From positions 248,001-312,000 of the forward strand of contig NZ_JACHLL010000006.1 in assembly GCF_014207935.1 (NCBI RefSeq): DNA of 64,000 bases. Reading direction: 5' to 3'. The translations under genes were made by a program, and so were the position numbers. Shown here in pieces: positions 46,527 through 57,628 of the stretch; positions within the stretch are counted from its first letter, which is position 1, and each line of letters opens with the position of its first letter. The notes beneath the pieces are model-generated. The model ran no database searches. It saw nothing but the letters and a program-made list of their open reading frames with translations, and was not told the DNA's origin. Source of the stretch: Pseudomonas fluvialis (GTDB lineage: Bacteria > Pseudomonadota > Gammaproteobacteria > Pseudomonadales > Pseudomonadaceae).

Positions 46527-48152
46527 ATGAGCACTGATCCGCTCACCCCGAGCAATCTGATCGAAATCGAGGATCTGGCCGTCGAGTTCGTCACCGGCGA
46601 GCAGGTGCAGCGCGTGGTCGAAGGCGTCAGCCTGAGCATCCGCAAGGGCGAGACGCTGGCGCTGGTTGGCGAGAGCGGCTCGGGCAAGTCCGTGACGGCT
46701 CACTCGATTCTGCGCCTGCTGCCCTACCCGCTGGCGCGCCATCCGGCCGGCAGCATCCGCTACGACGGCCAGGACCTGCTCAAGCTCAATGAGCGCGAGC
46801 TGCGCAGTATTCGTGGCAACCGGATTGCCATGGTCTTTCAGGAACCGATGACCTCGCTCAACCCGCTGCACAGCATCGAGAAGCAGATTGCCGAGGTCCT
46901 GGCCCTGCATAAAGGACTGACCGGCGCAGCTGCACGCGCGCGCGTCCTTGAACTACTGGAGCTGGTCGGCATCCCCGAGCCGGCCAAACGCCTCAAGGCC
47001 TATCCGCACGAACTGTCCGGAGGTCAGCGCCAGAGGGTGATGATTGCCATGGCACTGGCCAACGAGCCGGAGCTACTGATTGCCGACGAGCCGACCACCG
47101 CCCTCGACGTCACCGTCCAGCTGAAAATCCTCGAGCTGCTCAAAGAACTGCAGGCCAAGCTGGGCATGGCCATGCTGCTGATTACCCACGATCTCAATCT
47201 GGTACGACGAATTGCCCATCGCGTATGTGTCATGCAGCGCGGTCGTGTCGTCGAACAGGCATCGTGTGAGGAACTGTTCCGCGCGCCGCAGCATCCCTAT
47301 ACCCAGGAGCTACTGAGTGCCGAACCCAGCGGTCAGCCGGCGGAGAACCCGCCAGGCCCGACCATGCTCGAAGTCGACCAGCTCAAGGTGTGGTTTCCCA
47401 TCAAGCAGGGCTTCTTCCAGCGCACGGTGGATTACGTCAAGGCCGTCGACGGCATTCGCTTCAGCCTGCCCCAGGGGCAGACCCTGGGCATTGTCGGCGA
47501 AAGCGGCTCGGGCAAGTCCACCCTGGGGCTGGCCATCCTGCGACTGCTGAGCAGCCAGGGCGATATCCGCTTCCAGGGGCAGGCCATCCAGGGCCTGTCG
47601 CAGCAAGAGGTTCGCCCGCTGCGCCGGCAGATGCAGGTGGTCTTTCAGGACCCCTACGGCAGTCTCAGCCCACGCATGAGCGTGGGCCAGATTGTCGGCG
47701 AGGGACTGCGCATTCATGGCATGGGCGATGAAGAGGCGCAGGAACAGGCGATCATCGATGCGCTCGTGGAGGTAGGGCTGGATCCGGAAACCCGCCACCG
47801 CTACCCCCACGAGTTTTCCGGCGGACAACGGCAGCGTATTGCCATTGCCCGGGCCCTGGTGCTCAAGCCGGCGCTGATCCTGCTCGATGAGCCGACTTCG
47901 GCGCTCGACCGCACGGTGCAGCGACAAGTGGTTGAACTGCTGCGCAATCTGCAGCGCAAGTACAACCTGACCTACCTGTTCATCAGCCACGATCTGGCGG
48001 TGGTCAGGGCATTGAGTCACCAGTTGATGGTGGTCAAGCAGGGACAGGTGGTGGAACAAGGGGACGCGGCCAGCATTTTTGCCGCGCCGCAACATAGCTA
48101 TACCCGGCAACTGCTCGAAGCCGCGTTCATGACGCCGGGCGGGGCCGCCTAA
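46527..48152 (+). CDS. yejF: Peptide ABC transporter ATP-binding protein YejF-like (double NBD)
   Basis: The 541-residue protein carries two fused ATPase domains, so a single gene supplies both nucleotide-binding domains of the transporter. Walker A sites are G-E-S-G-S-G-K-S-V in the first and [10 protein letters not shown] in the second; ABC signatures are L-S-G-G-Q-R-Q-R and F-S-G-G-Q-R-Q-R, and D-E-P-T motifs follow each. The start chosen has AAGGA 9 bases upstream; an ATG ten codons earlier overlaps yejE. It closes the operon just before fabI. Confidence 0.92.
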   Translation: MSTDPLTPSNLIEIEDLAVEFVTGEQVQRVVEGVSLSIRKGETLALVGESGSGKSVTAHSILRLLPYPLARHPAGSIRYDGQDLLKLNERELRSIRGNRIAMVFQEPMTSLNPLHSIEKQIAEVLALHKGLTGAAARARVLELLELVGIPEPAKRLKAYPHELSGGQRQRVMIAMALANEPELLIADEPTTALDVTVQLKILELLKELQAKLGMAMLLITHDLNLVRRIAHRVCVMQRGRVVEQASCEELFRAPQHPYTQELLSAEPSGQPAENPPGPTMLEVDQLKVWFPIKQGFFQRTVDYVKAVDGIRFSLPQGQTLGIVGESGSGKSTLGLAILRLLSSQGDIRFQGQAIQGLSQQEVRPLRRQMQVVFQDPYGSLSPRMSVGQIVGEGLRIHGMGDEEAQEQAIIDALVEVGLDPETRHRYPHEFSGGQRQRIAIARALVLKPALILLDEPTSALDRTVQRQVVELLRNLQRKYNLTYLFISHDLAVVRALSHQLMVVKQGQVVEQGDAASIFAAPQHSYTRQLLEAAFMTPGGAA

Positions 48153-48171
48153 CCAGAAAGAGGATACGGAT

Positions 48172-48966
48172 ATGGGATTTCTCGCCGGCAAGCGCGTACT
48201 GATCGTCGGTGTCGCCAGCAAGCTGTCGATTGCCTCGGGCATCGCCGCCGCCATGCACCGTGAGGGCGCCGAACTGGCCTTCACCTACCAGAACGACAAG
48301 CTCAAGGGGCGCGTCGAGGAATTCGCCGCCGGCTGGGGCTCCAACGCCGAGCTGTGCTTCCCGTGCGACGTGGCCAATGACGAGGAGATCGCCAAGGTCT
48401 TCGAAGCGCTGGCGAAGAAGTGGGATGGTCTGGACTGCATCGTCCACTCCGTGGGCTTCGCTCCAGGCGACCAGCTCGACGGCGATTTCACCGAAGTCAC
48501 CACCCGTGAAGGCTTCCGTATCGCCCACGACATCAGCGCCTACAGCCTGGTCGCCCTGGCCAAGGCCGGTCGCCCGCTGATGCAGGGTCGCAATGGCAGC
48601 GTGCTGACGCTCTCCTACCTGGGCGCCGAACGTACCATGCCCAACTACAACGTCATGGGCATGGCCAAGGCCAGCCTGGAAGCCGGCGTACGCTACCTGG
48701 CCGGCAGCCTCGGCCCGGAAGGCACCCGCGTCAACGCCATCTCGGCAGGCCCGATCCGCACTCTCGCGGCTTCCGGCATCAAGAGTTTCCGCAAGATGCT
48801 GGCCGCCAACGAGAAGCAGACCCCGCTGCGCCGCAACGTGACCATTGAGGAAGTCGGCAACGCCGGCGCCTTCCTCTGCTCCGACCTGGCCTCGGGCATC
48901 AGTGGCGAGATCCTCTATGTGGACGGTGGTTTCAACACCACCGCCATGGGCGCCATCGAAGACTGA
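48172..48966 (+). CDS. fabI: Enoyl-[acyl-carrier-protein] reductase (NADH)
   Basis: The 264-residue enzyme carries out the last step of each fatty-acid elongation cycle and is the usual triclosan target. The FabI cofactor motif is G-V-A-S-K-L-S-I-A near residue 13. The catalytic Tyr149, Tyr159 and Lys166 follow the Y-x6-K rule. It begins 19 bases after yejF with a weak ribosome site, so it may be partly co-transcribed. A bidirectional terminator follows. Confidence 0.97.
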   Translation: MGFLAGKRVLIVGVASKLSIASGIAAAMHREGAELAFTYQNDKLKGRVEEFAAGWGSNAELCFPCDVANDEEIAKVFEALAKKWDGLDCIVHSVGFAPGDQLDGDFTEVTTREGFRIAHDISAYSLVALAKAGRPLMQGRNGSVLTLSYLGAERTMPNYNVMGMAKASLEAGVRYLAGSLGPEGTRVNAISAGPIRTLAASGIKSFRKMLAANEKQTPLRRNVTIEEVGNAGAFLCSDLASGISGEILYVDGGFNTTAMGAIED

Positions 48967-48979
48967 TCGCTTCGCCATG

Positions 48980-49007
48980 AAAAAAGCCCGCAATCGCGGG
49001 CTTTTTT
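48980..49007. terminator. Bidirectional terminator between fabI and ppiD
   Basis: AAAAAAGCCCGC faces its complement across an AAT loop, giving six A on one side and six T on the other. Confidence 0.92.
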
Positions 49008-49028
49008 CTGTCCGTTCGATCGAGCCGT

Positions 49029-50900
49029 TTAGAAGCGCTCGATCTCGGCCTTGGCTTGCAGCTGACGGCGGAAGGCATTGAAGTCCTGCTGGCCACTGCG
49101 CGAAGCGAGGAAGCGACGGTACATGGCCTTCTCCTCCTCAGACAGCGCGCTTTCCTGCTCGCTGACACCGTTCAGGCGAACCACGACAAAATCGCCATTG
49201 CCCAGCTCGACTCCGGCAAACGCCGGCTTGTCGGCAGCCTGCGGCTTGGCCATGCGGAACACCGTCTGCAATACGGCAGGCTCGACGCCTTCCTGATTGC
49301 GGGTGGCGGCTTCCTGGACCTTCCAGGTATCAGCCTTGGCCGCCTTGGTCGGCGTCTTGCCGCTGCGCAGATCGGCGATCAGCGCCTCACCATCGAGTTT
49401 GGCCTGTTCGGCCGCACGCTGGCTGAGCAGATGGCCGCGGATGGTCTCACTGACCTGTTCCAGCTTGAGCGGCTCCGGCATTTTGTGTTCCTTCACGCGG
49501 ACCACCACGACGGTCTCCGGGTCCAGTTCGATCAGACCGCTGTTGGCGCCGTCTTCCAGCACCTCCTTGCTGAAGGCTGCCTGCAGGACCTGACGATTGG
49601 CCGCCAGACCATCGCCACCCTCACGGCCAAACGCCGGGCTGAGCTGAACCTTCAGGTCGAGTTCCTGTGCTGGCTGAGCCAGGTCGGACGACTCATAGGC
49701 CAGGCTTTCCAGCTGCTTGCTGGCCTCGACAAACAGCTTCTCTACTTCCTGCGATTTGAAGTCACGCGCCAGCTTGTCCTTGAGGCTGGCAAAGCTCGGG
49801 ACATCCGGAGCCTGTACGCCCAGCAGCTTGATCAGGTGCCAGCCAAACTCGCTGCGCACCGGAGCGGAAACCTGATTGAGCTTCAGCTCATACAGCGACT
49901 TCTCGAAAGCCGGGTCATACACGCCTGGGCCGGCATAACCCAGATCACCACCGTTTTCCGCGGAGGACGGATCGTTGGAGAGCTCCTTGGCCAGCGCGGC
50001 GAAGTCTTCACCGGCACCGACGCGCTTGGCAATCTCTTCAATCTTGGCCTTGGCCTGCTCATCGCTGAGCTTGTCGCTGACCTCGATCAGGATGTGCGCC
50101 GCCTGACGCTGCTCAGCGAGCGCAGCGATTTCCTTCTCATACAGGGCCTTCAGGTCATCGTCCTTCACTTCGACCTGACTGAAGAAGGCATCCTTCTTCA
50201 GCTCCAGATATTCAAGGACTACCTGCTCAGCACTCTTGTACTCGGCAGCGTGCTCGTCGAAATAGGCCTTGATGTCAGCCTCGGCAATCTTCACCTTGGC
50301 CGGGTCGGCCTTGATGGTCAGGGCTGCAAAGTCGCGCGTCTGCTTTTCAAGCTTGGCGAAAGCCTGGACTTCGGCATCGGTGACAAAGCCGCTGCCGGCG
50401 AAGGCCGCGCGCAACTGGCCGATGAGCATTTCCTGCTGCAGCATCTGACGGAATTGCAGACGGGTGTAGCCCATCTGCTGCAGCACCTGATCATAACGCG
50501 CGGCGCTGAACTTGCCCTCGACCTGGAACTCGGGTGTCTGCAGGATCAGTTGGTCGAGAGCCGCTTCGGAAAAGGCGAACTTGGCACTCTGCGCGCCCTG
50601 CAACAGCAGTTGACGATCGATCAACCCCTTGAGGGCCGCTTCGCGCAGGAGCTTCTCATCCAGCAGGCTGCTGTCGAAATCCTTGCCCAGTTGCTGCATC
50701 AGCTGGCGACGCTGGGCGTCGGCGGCTTGCGCCAGTGCGCTCTGACTGATTTCCTCACCATTGACCTCAGCCGCGGTCTGCGCCTTGCTGGTACTGGTCA
50801 TGATCGCGTCAAAGCCGGTCAGGGCCATGAGCGCAACGATGATGCCAATGATGGTTTTGGCAATCCACCCCTGTGAATTGTCCCGGATGTTCTGCAGCAT
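49029..50900 (-). CDS. ppiD: Peptidyl-prolyl isomerase / periplasmic folding factor PpiD
   Basis: The 623-residue protein is anchored by one N-terminal helix (about residues 12-35, I-A-K-T-I-I-G-I-I-V-A-L) and projects into the periplasm. A SurA_N-like chaperone domain is followed by a parvulin-type domain opening A-A-H-I-L-I-E-V, containing G-G-D-L-G-Y and ending G-W-H-L-I-K-L. It assists folding of exported proteins near the Sec translocon. The start has GGGGGA upstream; a start ten codons earlier is less likely. It faces fabI across a shared terminator. Confidence 0.94.
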   Translation of the reverse strand: MLQNIRDNSQGWIAKTIIGIIVALMALTGFDAIMTSTSKAQTAAEVNGEEISQSALAQAADAQRRQLMQQLGKDFDSSLLDEKLLREAALKGLIDRQLLLQGAQSAKFAFSEAALDQLILQTPEFQVEGKFSAARYDQVLQQMGYTRLQFRQMLQQEMLIGQLRAAFAGSGFVTDAEVQAFAKLEKQTRDFAALTIKADPAKVKIAEADIKAYFDEHAAEYKSAEQVVLEYLELKKDAFFSQVEVKDDDLKALYEKEIAALAEQRQAAHILIEVSDKLSDEQAKAKIEEIAKRVGAGEDFAALAKELSNDPSSAENGGDLGYAGPGVYDPAFEKSLYELKLNQVSAPVRSEFGWHLIKLLGVQAPDVPSFASLKDKLARDFKSQEVEKLFVEASKQLESLAYESSDLAQPAQELDLKVQLSPAFGREGGDGLAANRQVLQAAFSKEVLEDGANSGLIELDPETVVVVRVKEHKMPEPLKLEQVSETIRGHLLSQRAAEQAKLDGEALIADLRSGKTPTKAAKADTWKVQEAATRNQEGVEPAVLQTVFRMAKPQAADKPAFAGVELGNGDFVVVRLNGVSEQESALSEEEKAMYRRFLASRSGQQDFNAFRRQLQAKAEIERF

Positions 50901-50950
50901 GACTCCCCCGAAAACAGCCGTGCTCAGCACCGCTGCAGGATGGATTTCTT

Positions 50951-50985
50951 AGGATAAAAGAAAGGCGCATCCGTGGATGCGCCTT
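50951..50985 (-). terminator. Terminator after tRNA-Asp
   Basis: AAGGCGCATCC and its complement form a stem of about 10 bp with a very short loop. On the minus strand it runs into TTCTTTTAT. It lies just beyond the tRNA CCA end and before ppiD. Confidence 0.8.
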
Positions 50986-50994
50986 CTCGTGAAC

Positions 50995-51071
50995 TGGCGG
51001 AGCGGACGGGACTCGAACCCGCGACCCCCGGCGTGACAGGCCGGTATTCTAACCGACTGAACTACCGCTCC
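50995..51071 (-). tRNA. tRNA-Asp (GUC)
   Basis: A 77-nt cloverleaf with encoded CCA. The acceptor stem GGAGCGG pairs with CCGCTCC, the D-arm contains AGTTCAGTCGG, the anticodon loop reads CTGTCAC (GTC), and the T-arm has GGTTCGAGTCC. It lies 47 bases after hupB, with no promoter seen between, so it may be processed from the hupB transcript. Confidence 0.95.
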
Positions 51072-51118
51072 GCGGCCGGAGCCGATTTGCACCGACTCCG
51101 GTCAACTCATCAAGACGC

Positions 51119-51391
51119 TTAGTTAACGGCGTCTTTCAGGGCTTTACCAGCTTTGAAGCCCGGGATCTTGGCAGCAGCGATGTTGATCGGCTTGCCAGTC
51201 TGCGGGTTACGGCCGGTACGGGCAGCGCGCTCTTTTACAGCGAAGGTGCCGAAGCCAACCAGAACAACGGAGTCACCAGCTTTCAGGGCACCAGTAACGG
51301 ATTCGATTACGGCGTCCAGTGCACGGCCAGCAACAGCTTTCGGGATATCAGCAGATGCTGCGATGGCATCAATCAGTTCCGACTTGTTCAC
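51119..51391 (-). CDS. hupB: DNA-binding protein HU-beta
   Basis: The 90-residue histone-like protein bends and compacts DNA. Start [10 protein letters not shown] and the DNA-contacting arm [12 protein letters not shown] are present. The start codon is GTG, with AAGGGGA 7 bases upstream. A clear sigma-70 promoter begins just past the lon stop, so it is expressed independently of lon. tRNA-Asp follows. Confidence 0.97.
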   Translation of the reverse strand: MNKSELIDAIAASADIPKAVAGRALDAVIESVTGALKAGDSVVLVGFGTFAVKERAARTGRNPQTGKPINIAAAKIPGFKAGKALKDAVN

Positions 51392-51483
51392 TCTTAAGTC
51401 CCCTTATTTCGTGAGTTGTTTCTTAGTGTTTGGTGTAAGCAAAACCGGTGCTGGGTGGGCTTCATGCCACTTAGTGTGCCGCT

Positions 51484-51512
51484 TTATAACAAGGGCTCAA
51501 AAAAGGTGTCAA
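51484..51512 (-). promoter_or_regulatory. Sigma-70 promoter of hupB
   Basis: On the minus strand: TTGACA, 17 bases, TTATAA. The -35 is perfect, and TATAAA is available one base further. It sits 14 bases past the lon stop and about 93 bases before the hupB start. Confidence 0.8.
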
Positions 51513-51525
51513 GGAAGCTTGCCTG

Positions 51526-53919
51526 CTAGTGCGTGCTGATTCGCTCCTTGGATTCAGCCTCGCGCGATTCGTCTTTTGCAACAATCTCGGGAGCCGCATC
51601 AGACAAGGGCTCCGGGGCGTATTGCAGCGCAATTTGCAGGACCTCGTCAATCCATTTAACCGGTTTAATCTGCAGGTCTTGCTGGATATTTTCCGGAATT
51701 TCCTTGAGATCGCGAACGTTTTCCTCAGGAATGATGACGGTCTTGATCCCGCCACGGTGGGCGGCCAGGAGTTTTTCCTTGAGCCCGCCGATGGCCAACA
51801 CCTGACCACGCAGGGTGATTTCACCAGTCATGGCAACATCGGCGCGCACCGGAATATTGGTCAGCGCAGAGACCAGCGCGGTACACATGCCAATGCCTGC
51901 ACTCGGACCATCTTTTGGCGTGGCCCCTTCGGGAACATGGATGTGGATATCCCGCTTCTCATGGAAGTCCACCGCGACACCAAGACTCTTGGCACGACTG
52001 CGCACCACGGTCAGCGCAGCTGTGATCGACTCGCCCATGACATCGCCCAGGGAACCGGTCTTGATCAGTTGCCCCTTGCCCGGAACCACCACCGCCTCAA
52101 TGGTCAGCAGCTCGCCGCCGACCGAGGTCCAGGCCAAGCCCGTGACCTGACCAACCTGATCCTGCACCTCGGCCAGGCCATAGCGATACTTGCGCACGCC
52201 AAGGAACTGCTCGAGATTGCCGGCATCCACGCACTCCTTGATGCGCTTGGCGCCAGCATGCTGCTTGACCGCCTTGCGGCAAACCTTGGCGATCTGCCGC
52301 TCCAGGCTACGCACACCAGCCTCGCGGGTGTAGTAGCGGATGATGTCGCGAATGGCGTCTTCGGAAAAACTCAGCTCGCCCTTTTTCAGACCATTGGCTT
52401 CAGTTTGCTTGGGCACCAGGTACTTGATGGCGATATTGATCTTTTCCGCCTCGGTGTAACCAGGCAGGCGGATCACTTCCATGCGATCAAGCAAAGGTGC
52501 CGGAATGTTCATCGAGTTGGCGGTGCAGAGGAACATCACATCGGAGAGGTCATAATCGACCTCCAGATAGTGATCGTTGAAGTTGTGGTTCTGCTCCGGA
52601 TCCAGCACTTCAAGCAGCGCCGAAGCCGGATCGCCACGCATGTCGCTGCCCAGCTTGTCGATTTCGTCGAGCAGGAACAGCGGATTGCGCACGCCGACCT
52701 TGGTCATCTTCTGAATCAGACGACCTGGCATCGAGCCGATATAGGTGCGGCGATGACCACGAATCTCCGCTTCGTCGCGCACCCCACCCAAAGCCATGCG
52801 CACGAACTTGCGATTGGTCGAGCGGGCGATCGACTCAGCGAGAGATGTTTTACCCACACCAGGTGGCCCCACCAGACAGAGCACAGGCCCCTTCAGCTTC
52901 TTCACCCGCTTCTGCACGGCGAGGTACTCAAGAATGCGCTCCTTGACCTCCTCCAGCCCGTAGTGATCGGCGTCCAGAATCTCTTCTGCCCTGGAGAGAT
53001 CCAGGCGAACCTTGCTCTCGGCCTGCCACGGCACATTGACCAGCCAATCGATGTAGGAACGCACCACAGTGGCTTCAGCGGACATCGGCGACATCTGCTT
53101 GAGCTTGTTCAGCTCGGCAGTTGCCTTGGCATGAGCCTCCTTGGTCAGCCCCGCTTCTTCGATGCGCTTCTTAAGCTCATCGATTTCGTTGTGGCCCTCG
53201 TCATCGCCCAGCTCTTTCTGAATGGCCTTCATCTGCTCATTCAGGTAGTACTCACGCTGGCTGCGCTCCATCTGTTTCTTCACGCGGCCACGTATGCGCT
53301 TCTCGACCTGCAGCAGTTCCAGCTCGGCATCCAACAGGGCCAGTACGTGCTCGACCCGCAGCGTCAGGTCAGTGATTTCAAGAATGGCCTGTTTCTGCTC
53401 GATACGCAGCGCCATGTGCGCCGCCATGGTGTCGACCAGTCGCCCAGGCTCATCGATGCTGTTGAGCGAGGACAAAACCTCAGCCGGCACCTTCTTGCCC
53501 AGCTGCACGTACTGCTCGAACTGGCTCATCAGACTGCGCGTAAAGACTTCAGCCTCCCGCTCCGGTACCTCGCCCTCTTCGAGCAATTCAACACTGGCAC
53601 GAATATGGCCGTCGGCGTCGGTGAAGGCCTGTACCGACCCGCGCTGCTCACCCTCGACCAGTACCTTGACGGTGCCATCCGGTAGCTTGAGCAACTGCAG
53701 CACCGTGGCCACGGTACCCATACGGTAAAGAGCATCCGGAGCAGGATCGTCGTCCGCAGGATTCTTCTGGGCCAGCAGGAGGATCTGCTTGTCGCCCGTC
53801 ATCGCCGCCTCAAGGGCTTCGATGGACTTTTCCCGTCCTACGAACAGCGGGATGACCATATGCGGATACACCACCACATCGCGCAGCGGCAACAGAGGCA
53901 ATTCGACGGTTGTCTTCAT
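51526..53919 (-). CDS. lon: ATP-dependent protease Lon
   Basis: The 797-residue AAA+ protease degrades misfolded and regulatory proteins. It begins [14 protein letters not shown]; a frame extension of 41 codons upstream is non-coding and overlaps the promoter. The N-terminal substrate domain, Walker [10 protein letters not shown], and the C-terminal protease domain with the catalytic Ser in D-G-P-S-A-G and Lys in L-K-E-K are all visible. A sigma-32-type promoter lies upstream. It is between clpX and hupB, all on the same strand. Confidence 0.97.
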   Translation of the reverse strand: MKTTVELPLLPLRDVVVYPHMVIPLFVGREKSIEALEAAMTGDKQILLLAQKNPADDDPAPDALYRMGTVATVLQLLKLPDGTVKVLVEGEQRGSVQAFTDADGHIRASVELLEEGEVPEREAEVFTRSLMSQFEQYVQLGKKVPAEVLSSLNSIDEPGRLVDTMAAHMALRIEQKQAILEITDLTLRVEHVLALLDAELELLQVEKRIRGRVKKQMERSQREYYLNEQMKAIQKELGDDEGHNEIDELKKRIEEAGLTKEAHAKATAELNKLKQMSPMSAEATVVRSYIDWLVNVPWQAESKVRLDLSRAEEILDADHYGLEEVKERILEYLAVQKRVKKLKGPVLCLVGPPGVGKTSLAESIARSTNRKFVRMALGGVRDEAEIRGHRRTYIGSMPGRLIQKMTKVGVRNPLFLLDEIDKLGSDMRGDPASALLEVLDPEQNHNFNDHYLEVDYDLSDVMFLCTANSMNIPAPLLDRMEVIRLPGYTEAEKINIAIKYLVPKQTEANGLKKGELSFSEDAIRDIIRYYTREAGVRSLERQIAKVCRKAVKQHAGAKRIKECVDAGNLEQFLGVRKYRYGLAEVQDQVGQVTGLAWTSVGGELLTIEAVVVPGKGQLIKTGSLGDVMGESITAALTVVRSRAKSLGVAVDFHEKRDIHIHVPEGATPKDGPSAGIGMCTALVSALTNIPVRADVAMTGEITLRGQVLAIGGLKEKLLAAHRGGIKTVIIPEENVRDLKEIPENIQQDLQIKPVKWIDEVLQIALQYAPEPLSDAAPEIVAKDESREAESKERISTH

Positions 53920-53974
53920 GAGTTCAGCTCTACAACGGACTCGGAGGCCTGCCCTCACAGGCAGGCGGATGAAT

Positions 53975-54006
53975 CTAAGATGGGGGTGGGCCTGGAAAAA
54001 AACAAG
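53975..54006 (-). promoter_or_regulatory. Heat-shock (sigma-32) promoter of lon
   Basis: On the minus strand: CTTGTT, 15 bases, CCCCATCTT. The -10 element is a near-perfect match to the sigma-32 CCCCAT-x-T consensus. The expected start of transcription is about 50 bases before the lon ATG. Confidence 0.75.
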
Positions 54007-54029
54007 CGCAATACTCGGAATTGCAATGC

Positions 54030-54059
54030 CCAGAAATAACAAGGGGCCCGAAGGCCCCT
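54030..54059 (-). terminator. Terminator of clpX
   Basis: AGGGGCC and its complement form a 7-bp stem with a stable TTCG loop, followed on the minus strand by TTGTTATTTC. It separates clpX from the lon promoter. Confidence 0.75.
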
Positions 54060-54066
54060 GGTCGAG

Positions 54067-55347
54067 TTAAGCGTCTGGCGCGGCCTTGGCCGGCTGTTCG
54101 CTGTTCTCGTAGATCAGTAAGGGCTTGGAATTGCCGGCAATCACACTCTCGTCGACAACAACCTTGCTGACTTCCTTCTGCGAAGGAATTTCGTACATGG
54201 TGTCGAGCAGTACACCTTCGAGAATCGAACGCAGGCCACGGGCACCGGTCTTGCGCTCCAGAGCCTTGTGCGCCACGGCCTTGAGGGCGTCAGCACGAAA
54301 CTCCAGATCGACGCCTTCCATCTCGAACAGCTTGGCGTACTGCTTGGTCAGGGCATTCTTCGGCTCGGTGAGAATCTGCATCAAGGCAGCCTCATCCAGC
54401 TCGTCGAGGGTCGCAATTACAGGCAGGCGGCCCACGAACTCGGGAATCAGGCCAAACTTGACCAGATCGTCCGGCTCGATATCGCGCAGGGTTTCGCCAA
54501 TCTTCTTGCCGGTATCAGGGCTGCGCACCTCGGCATTGAAGCCGATGCCGCCCTTGGTCGAGCGTCCCTGAATCACCTTCTCCAGGCCGGCAAAAGCGCC
54601 ACCGCAGATGAACAGTATATTGCGCGTATCAACCTGCAGGAACTCCTGCTGCGGATGCTTGCGCCCGCCCTGTGGCGGAACCGAGGCCACTGTACCTTCG
54701 ATCAGCTTCAGCAGCGCCTGCTGCACGCCCTCACCCGACACATCGCGAGTGATCGACGGATTGTCCGACTTGCGCGAAATCTTGTCGATTTCGTCAATGT
54801 AGACGATACCCATCTGGGCCTTCTCGACATCGTAGTCGCACTTCTGCAGGAGCTTCTGGATGATGTTTTCGACGTCCTCCCCCACATAACCGGCTTCGGT
54901 CAGGGTGGTGGCATCGGCAATGGTGAACGGAACGTTGAGCAGACGGGCCAGGGTTTCGGCCAACAAGGTCTTGCCCGAGCCAGTCGGACCGATCAGCAGA
55001 ATGTTGCTCTTGCCGAGCTCAACGTCGTCTTTCTTCTCGCGCTGATTCAGGCGCTTGTAGTGGTTGTACACCGCTACCGCGAGCACCTTCTTGGCGCGCT
55101 CCTGACCGATCACATACTGATCGAGAATGCTGCTGATCTCCTTGGGAGCCGGCAGCTTGTGCGCGTTGCTCTCGGCCTGGGCTTCCTGCACCTCCTCACG
55201 GATGATGTCATTGCACAGGTCGACGCACTCGTCGCAGATAAATACCGACGGGCCGGCAATCAGTTTGCGCACTTCATGCTGGCTTTTGCCACAGAAGGAG
55301 CAATACAGCAGCTTGCCGTTTTCCTCGCCGTTGCGGGTATCAGTCAT
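54067..55347 (-). CDS. clpX: ClpX, ATPase and unfoldase subunit of ClpXP
   Basis: The 426-residue AAA+ unfoldase delivers tagged proteins to ClpP. The N-terminal zinc-binding domain has Cys16, Cys19, Cys38 and Cys41. Walker A is G-P-T-G-S-G-K-T and Walker B lies in V-Y-I-D-E-I-D-K. The ClpP-docking loop I-G-F, usual in ClpX, is present as I-G-F-N-A-E near residue 270. It lies 110 bases after clpP and has its own heat-shock-type promoter. Confidence 0.97.
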   Translation of the reverse strand: MTDTRNGEENGKLLYCSFCGKSQHEVRKLIAGPSVFICDECVDLCNDIIREEVQEAQAESNAHKLPAPKEISSILDQYVIGQERAKKVLAVAVYNHYKRLNQREKKDDVELGKSNILLIGPTGSGKTLLAETLARLLNVPFTIADATTLTEAGYVGEDVENIIQKLLQKCDYDVEKAQMGIVYIDEIDKISRKSDNPSITRDVSGEGVQQALLKLIEGTVASVPPQGGRKHPQQEFLQVDTRNILFICGGAFAGLEKVIQGRSTKGGIGFNAEVRSPDTGKKIGETLRDIEPDDLVKFGLIPEFVGRLPVIATLDELDEAALMQILTEPKNALTKQYAKLFEMEGVDLEFRADALKAVAHKALERKTGARGLRSILEGVLLDTMYEIPSQKEVSKVVVDESVIAGNSKPLLIYENSEQPAKAAPDA

Positions 55348-55381
55348 TAGATCAATCCAAATCCGGATGGCTTGTAAAACA

Positions 55382-55410
55382 AGATGAAGGCAAATGCGGG
55401 CATTTTCAAG
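55382..55410 (-). promoter_or_regulatory. Heat-shock-type promoter of clpX
   Basis: On the minus strand: CTTGAA, 15 bases, CTTCATCT. The -35 is perfect for sigma-32 and the -10 matches 6 of 8. The spacing is the same as in the lon promoter. It lies about 35 bases before the clpX start. Confidence 0.65.
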
Positions 55411-55457
55411 TCCGCGGGCCTCTGCCGCGCATCAGCCGGCAGAGGTCATGCACCGCC

Positions 55458-56099
55458 CTACGCAGTGGCCAGACGCTTGCTCAGGACCTGATCGATCAGG
55501 CCATATTTGACGGCATCCGGGCCGCTCATGAAGTTGTCACGATCGGTGTCACGGGCAATCACGTCCATCGGCTGGCCAGTGTGATGCGCCAGCACATTGT
55601 TCAGACGCTCACGGATGGTCAGTATTTCGCGGGCATGGATCTCGATATCCGAGGCCTGACCCTGGAACCCGCCCAGCGGCTGGTGAATCATCATCCGCGA
55701 ATGCGGCAGGCAGTAGCGCTTGCCCGCTGCACCACCAGCCAGCAGCAGGGCACCCATGCTGCAGGCCTGGCCGATGCAGATGGTCGACACATCGGGCTTG
55801 ATGAACTGCATGGTGTCGTAGATCGACATACCGGCCGTCACCGAGCCGCCCGGCGAGTTGATGTACAGGTGAATGTCCTTGTCCGGGTTTTCCGCTTCAA
55901 GGAACAGCAACTGCGCCACCACCAGGTTGGCCATGTAATCTTCAACCTGGCCGACCAGGAAGATCACCCGTTCCTTGAGCAGGCGGGAATAGATGTCATA
56001 GGCACGTTCGCCACGGGCCGACTGCTCGACCACCATCGGCACCAGACCACCAGCGGCCTGGACATCAATCATTTGCGGCATGAAAGGATTTGCGGACAT
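55458..56099 (-). CDS. clpP: ClpP, proteolytic subunit of ClpXP
   Basis: The 213-residue serine peptidase forms the tetradecameric chamber. Counting from the ATG at M-S-A-N-P-F, the triad is Ser114 (A-C-S-M-G), His139 (M-I-H-Q-P) and Asp188 (D-R-D-N), with the spacing of 25 and 49 residues known from E. coli. A GTG four codons upstream sits only one base from the AAGGGAG ribosome site, too close to be used. A hairpin of about 8 bp lies past the stop but lacks a T-run. Confidence 0.96.
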   Translation of the reverse strand: MSANPFMPQMIDVQAAGGLVPMVVEQSARGERAYDIYSRLLKERVIFLVGQVEDYMANLVVAQLLFLEAENPDKDIHLYINSPGGSVTAGMSIYDTMQFIKPDVSTICIGQACSMGALLLAGGAAGKRYCLPHSRMMIHQPLGGFQGQASDIEIHAREILTIRERLNNVLAHHTGQPMDVIARDTDRDNFMSGPDAVKYGLIDQVLSKRLATA

Positions 56100-56138
56100 G
56101 TGCTGCGACACTCCCTTAAGTCATGTCTCTATAGACGC

Positions 56139-56164
56139 ATAAGCCAGCACGAAGGCTGGCTTAT
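56139..56164 (-). terminator. Hairpin between tig and clpP, possible attenuator
   Basis: ATAAGCCAGC pairs perfectly with GCTGGCTTAT around a 6-nt loop (CTTCGT on the minus strand). No T-run follows, so it may mark a weak terminator or an RNA-stabilising structure that lets part of the tig transcript reach clpP. Confidence 0.55.
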
Positions 56165-56191
56165 GGTGTGTACTCGAACGAGGCGAGAGGA

Positions 56192-57502
56192 TCAGTCGGC
56201 TTGCGGAGCTTCTGCCGGCTTGACTGCTTCTTCGTAGGAGACCGCTTTATCGGTCACTTTGGCCTGCTGCAGAACAGTATCTACAACTTGCTCTTCCAGC
56301 ACAACCGAGCGCACTTCGTTCAGCTGCTGCTCGTTCTTCAGGTACCAAGCCACCACTTGCTGCGGCTCCTGATAAGCGGAGGCCATCTCTTCGATCAGCT
56401 CGCGAACACGGTTCTCGTCCGGCTTCAGCTCGGTCTTCTTGACCACTTCAGCCACGATCAAACCCAGTACGACGCGGCGCTTGGCCTGCTCTTCGAACAG
56501 CTCAGCCGGCAGTTGGTCCGGCTGGATGTTGCCGCCGAACTGCTGAACAGCCTGCACACGCAGACGGTTCACTTCATTGGCGATCAGCGCCTTCGGTACT
56601 TCAACCGGGTTGGCGGCCAGCAGACCTTCCATCACCTGATTCTTGACCTTGGACTTGATCGCCTGGCGCAGTTCGCGCTCCATGTTCTTGCGCACTTCAG
56701 CACGGAAGCCGTCGATACCGCCTTCCTTGATACCAAACAGAGCAAAGAAGTCATCGTTCAGCTCCGGCAGTTGCGGTGCAGAAACGCTGTTGACAGTGAT
56801 GGTGAACTCGGCGGTTTTGCCGGCCAGATCCAGGTTCTGGTAATCCGCCGGGAAAGTCGGGTTGATCACGCGCTCTTCGCCAGCCTTGACACCCACCAGA
56901 GCCTCTTCGAAGCCCGGGATCATGCGGCCGGAGCCCAGCACCAGCGGAGTACCCTTTGCAGAACCGCCAGCGAAAGCCTCGCCGTCGATCTTGCCGACGA
57001 AGTCGATGTTCAGCTGATCGCCATTCTCGGCAGCACGCTCAACAGCTTCAAAGCGGGTGTTCTGCTTGCGCAGGATTTCCAGCATGTTGTCGACGTCGGA
57101 GTCCTGCACGTCAGCCTGCTGGCGCTCGATGGTCAGGCCATCGAAGCCGGCCAGCTGAATTTCCGGGAACACTTCGAACGTGGCAACGTATTCCAGATCC
57201 TTGCCCTTTTCGAACACTTTCGGCTCGACAGCCGGAGCACCGGCCGGGTTCAGTTTCTGGGCAACAATGGCTTCGTAGTAGGTCGCCTGAATCAGATCAC
57301 CCAGCGCTTCCTGACGCGCGCTGTCTTCATAACGCTGGCGAATCACGCTCATCGGCACCTTGCCCGGACGGAAACCCGGAACCTTGGCGCGGCTGGCAGT
57401 CTGCTGCAGACGCTTGTTGACTTCGGTCTCGATACGCTCGGCCGGGACGCCAACGGTCATGCGACGCTCAAGGGCGGAGGTGCTTTCAACAGAAACTTGC
57501 AT
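56192..57502 (-). CDS. tig: Trigger factor, ribosome-associated chaperone
   Basis: The 436-residue chaperone binds the ribosome exit tunnel. It begins M-Q-V-S-V-E-S-T-S, the ribosome-binding loop G-F-R-P-G-K-V-P lies near residue 45, and the FKBP-type isomerase domain ([10 protein letters not shown]) covers about residues 150-245. The long C-terminal arm domain follows. GAGGAA precedes the ATG; an extension of six codons is unlikely. It heads the tig-clpP-clpX row. Confidence 0.97.
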   Translation of the reverse strand: MQVSVESTSALERRMTVGVPAERIETEVNKRLQQTASRAKVPGFRPGKVPMSVIRQRYEDSARQEALGDLIQATYYEAIVAQKLNPAGAPAVEPKVFEKGKDLEYVATFEVFPEIQLAGFDGLTIERQQADVQDSDVDNMLEILRKQNTRFEAVERAAENGDQLNIDFVGKIDGEAFAGGSAKGTPLVLGSGRMIPGFEEALVGVKAGEERVINPTFPADYQNLDLAGKTAEFTITVNSVSAPQLPELNDDFFALFGIKEGGIDGFRAEVRKNMERELRQAIKSKVKNQVMEGLLAANPVEVPKALIANEVNRLRVQAVQQFGGNIQPDQLPAELFEEQAKRRVVLGLIVAEVVKKTELKPDENRVRELIEEMASAYQEPQQVVAWYLKNEQQLNEVRSVVLEEQVVDTVLQQAKVTDKAVSYEEAVKPAEAPQAD

Positions 57503-57558
57503 GGATATTCCTCGTTGCACAGACGTAAGCCGGCGTTCCGGCCTGAATAAAGGCCAGC

Positions 57559-57587
57559 ATTCTAGTGGGAAGAAATACAGAAGTCAC
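57559..57587 (-). promoter_or_regulatory. Possible sigma-70 promoter of tig
   Basis: On the minus strand: GTGACT, 17 bases, TAGAAT. The -10 is good and the -35 is fair. It lies about 57 bases before the tig start and just past a GC hairpin that may end the tRNA transcript. Confidence 0.45.
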
Positions 57588-57628
57588 CCGCCCGAAAGGG
57601 CGAAAAGATCATATAAAAGAAGGAAATA

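Noticed and set aside
49056..50876. Long open frame opposite ppiD (606 codons)
   Set aside because: Shadow of ppiD in the antisense frame; no family similarity or ribosome site.
51529..53685. Long open frame opposite lon (718 codons)
   Set aside because: It is antisense to a textbook lon gene. Its composition (rich in Leu, His, Gln and Arg) is that of a high-GC shadow frame, and no domain is recognisable.
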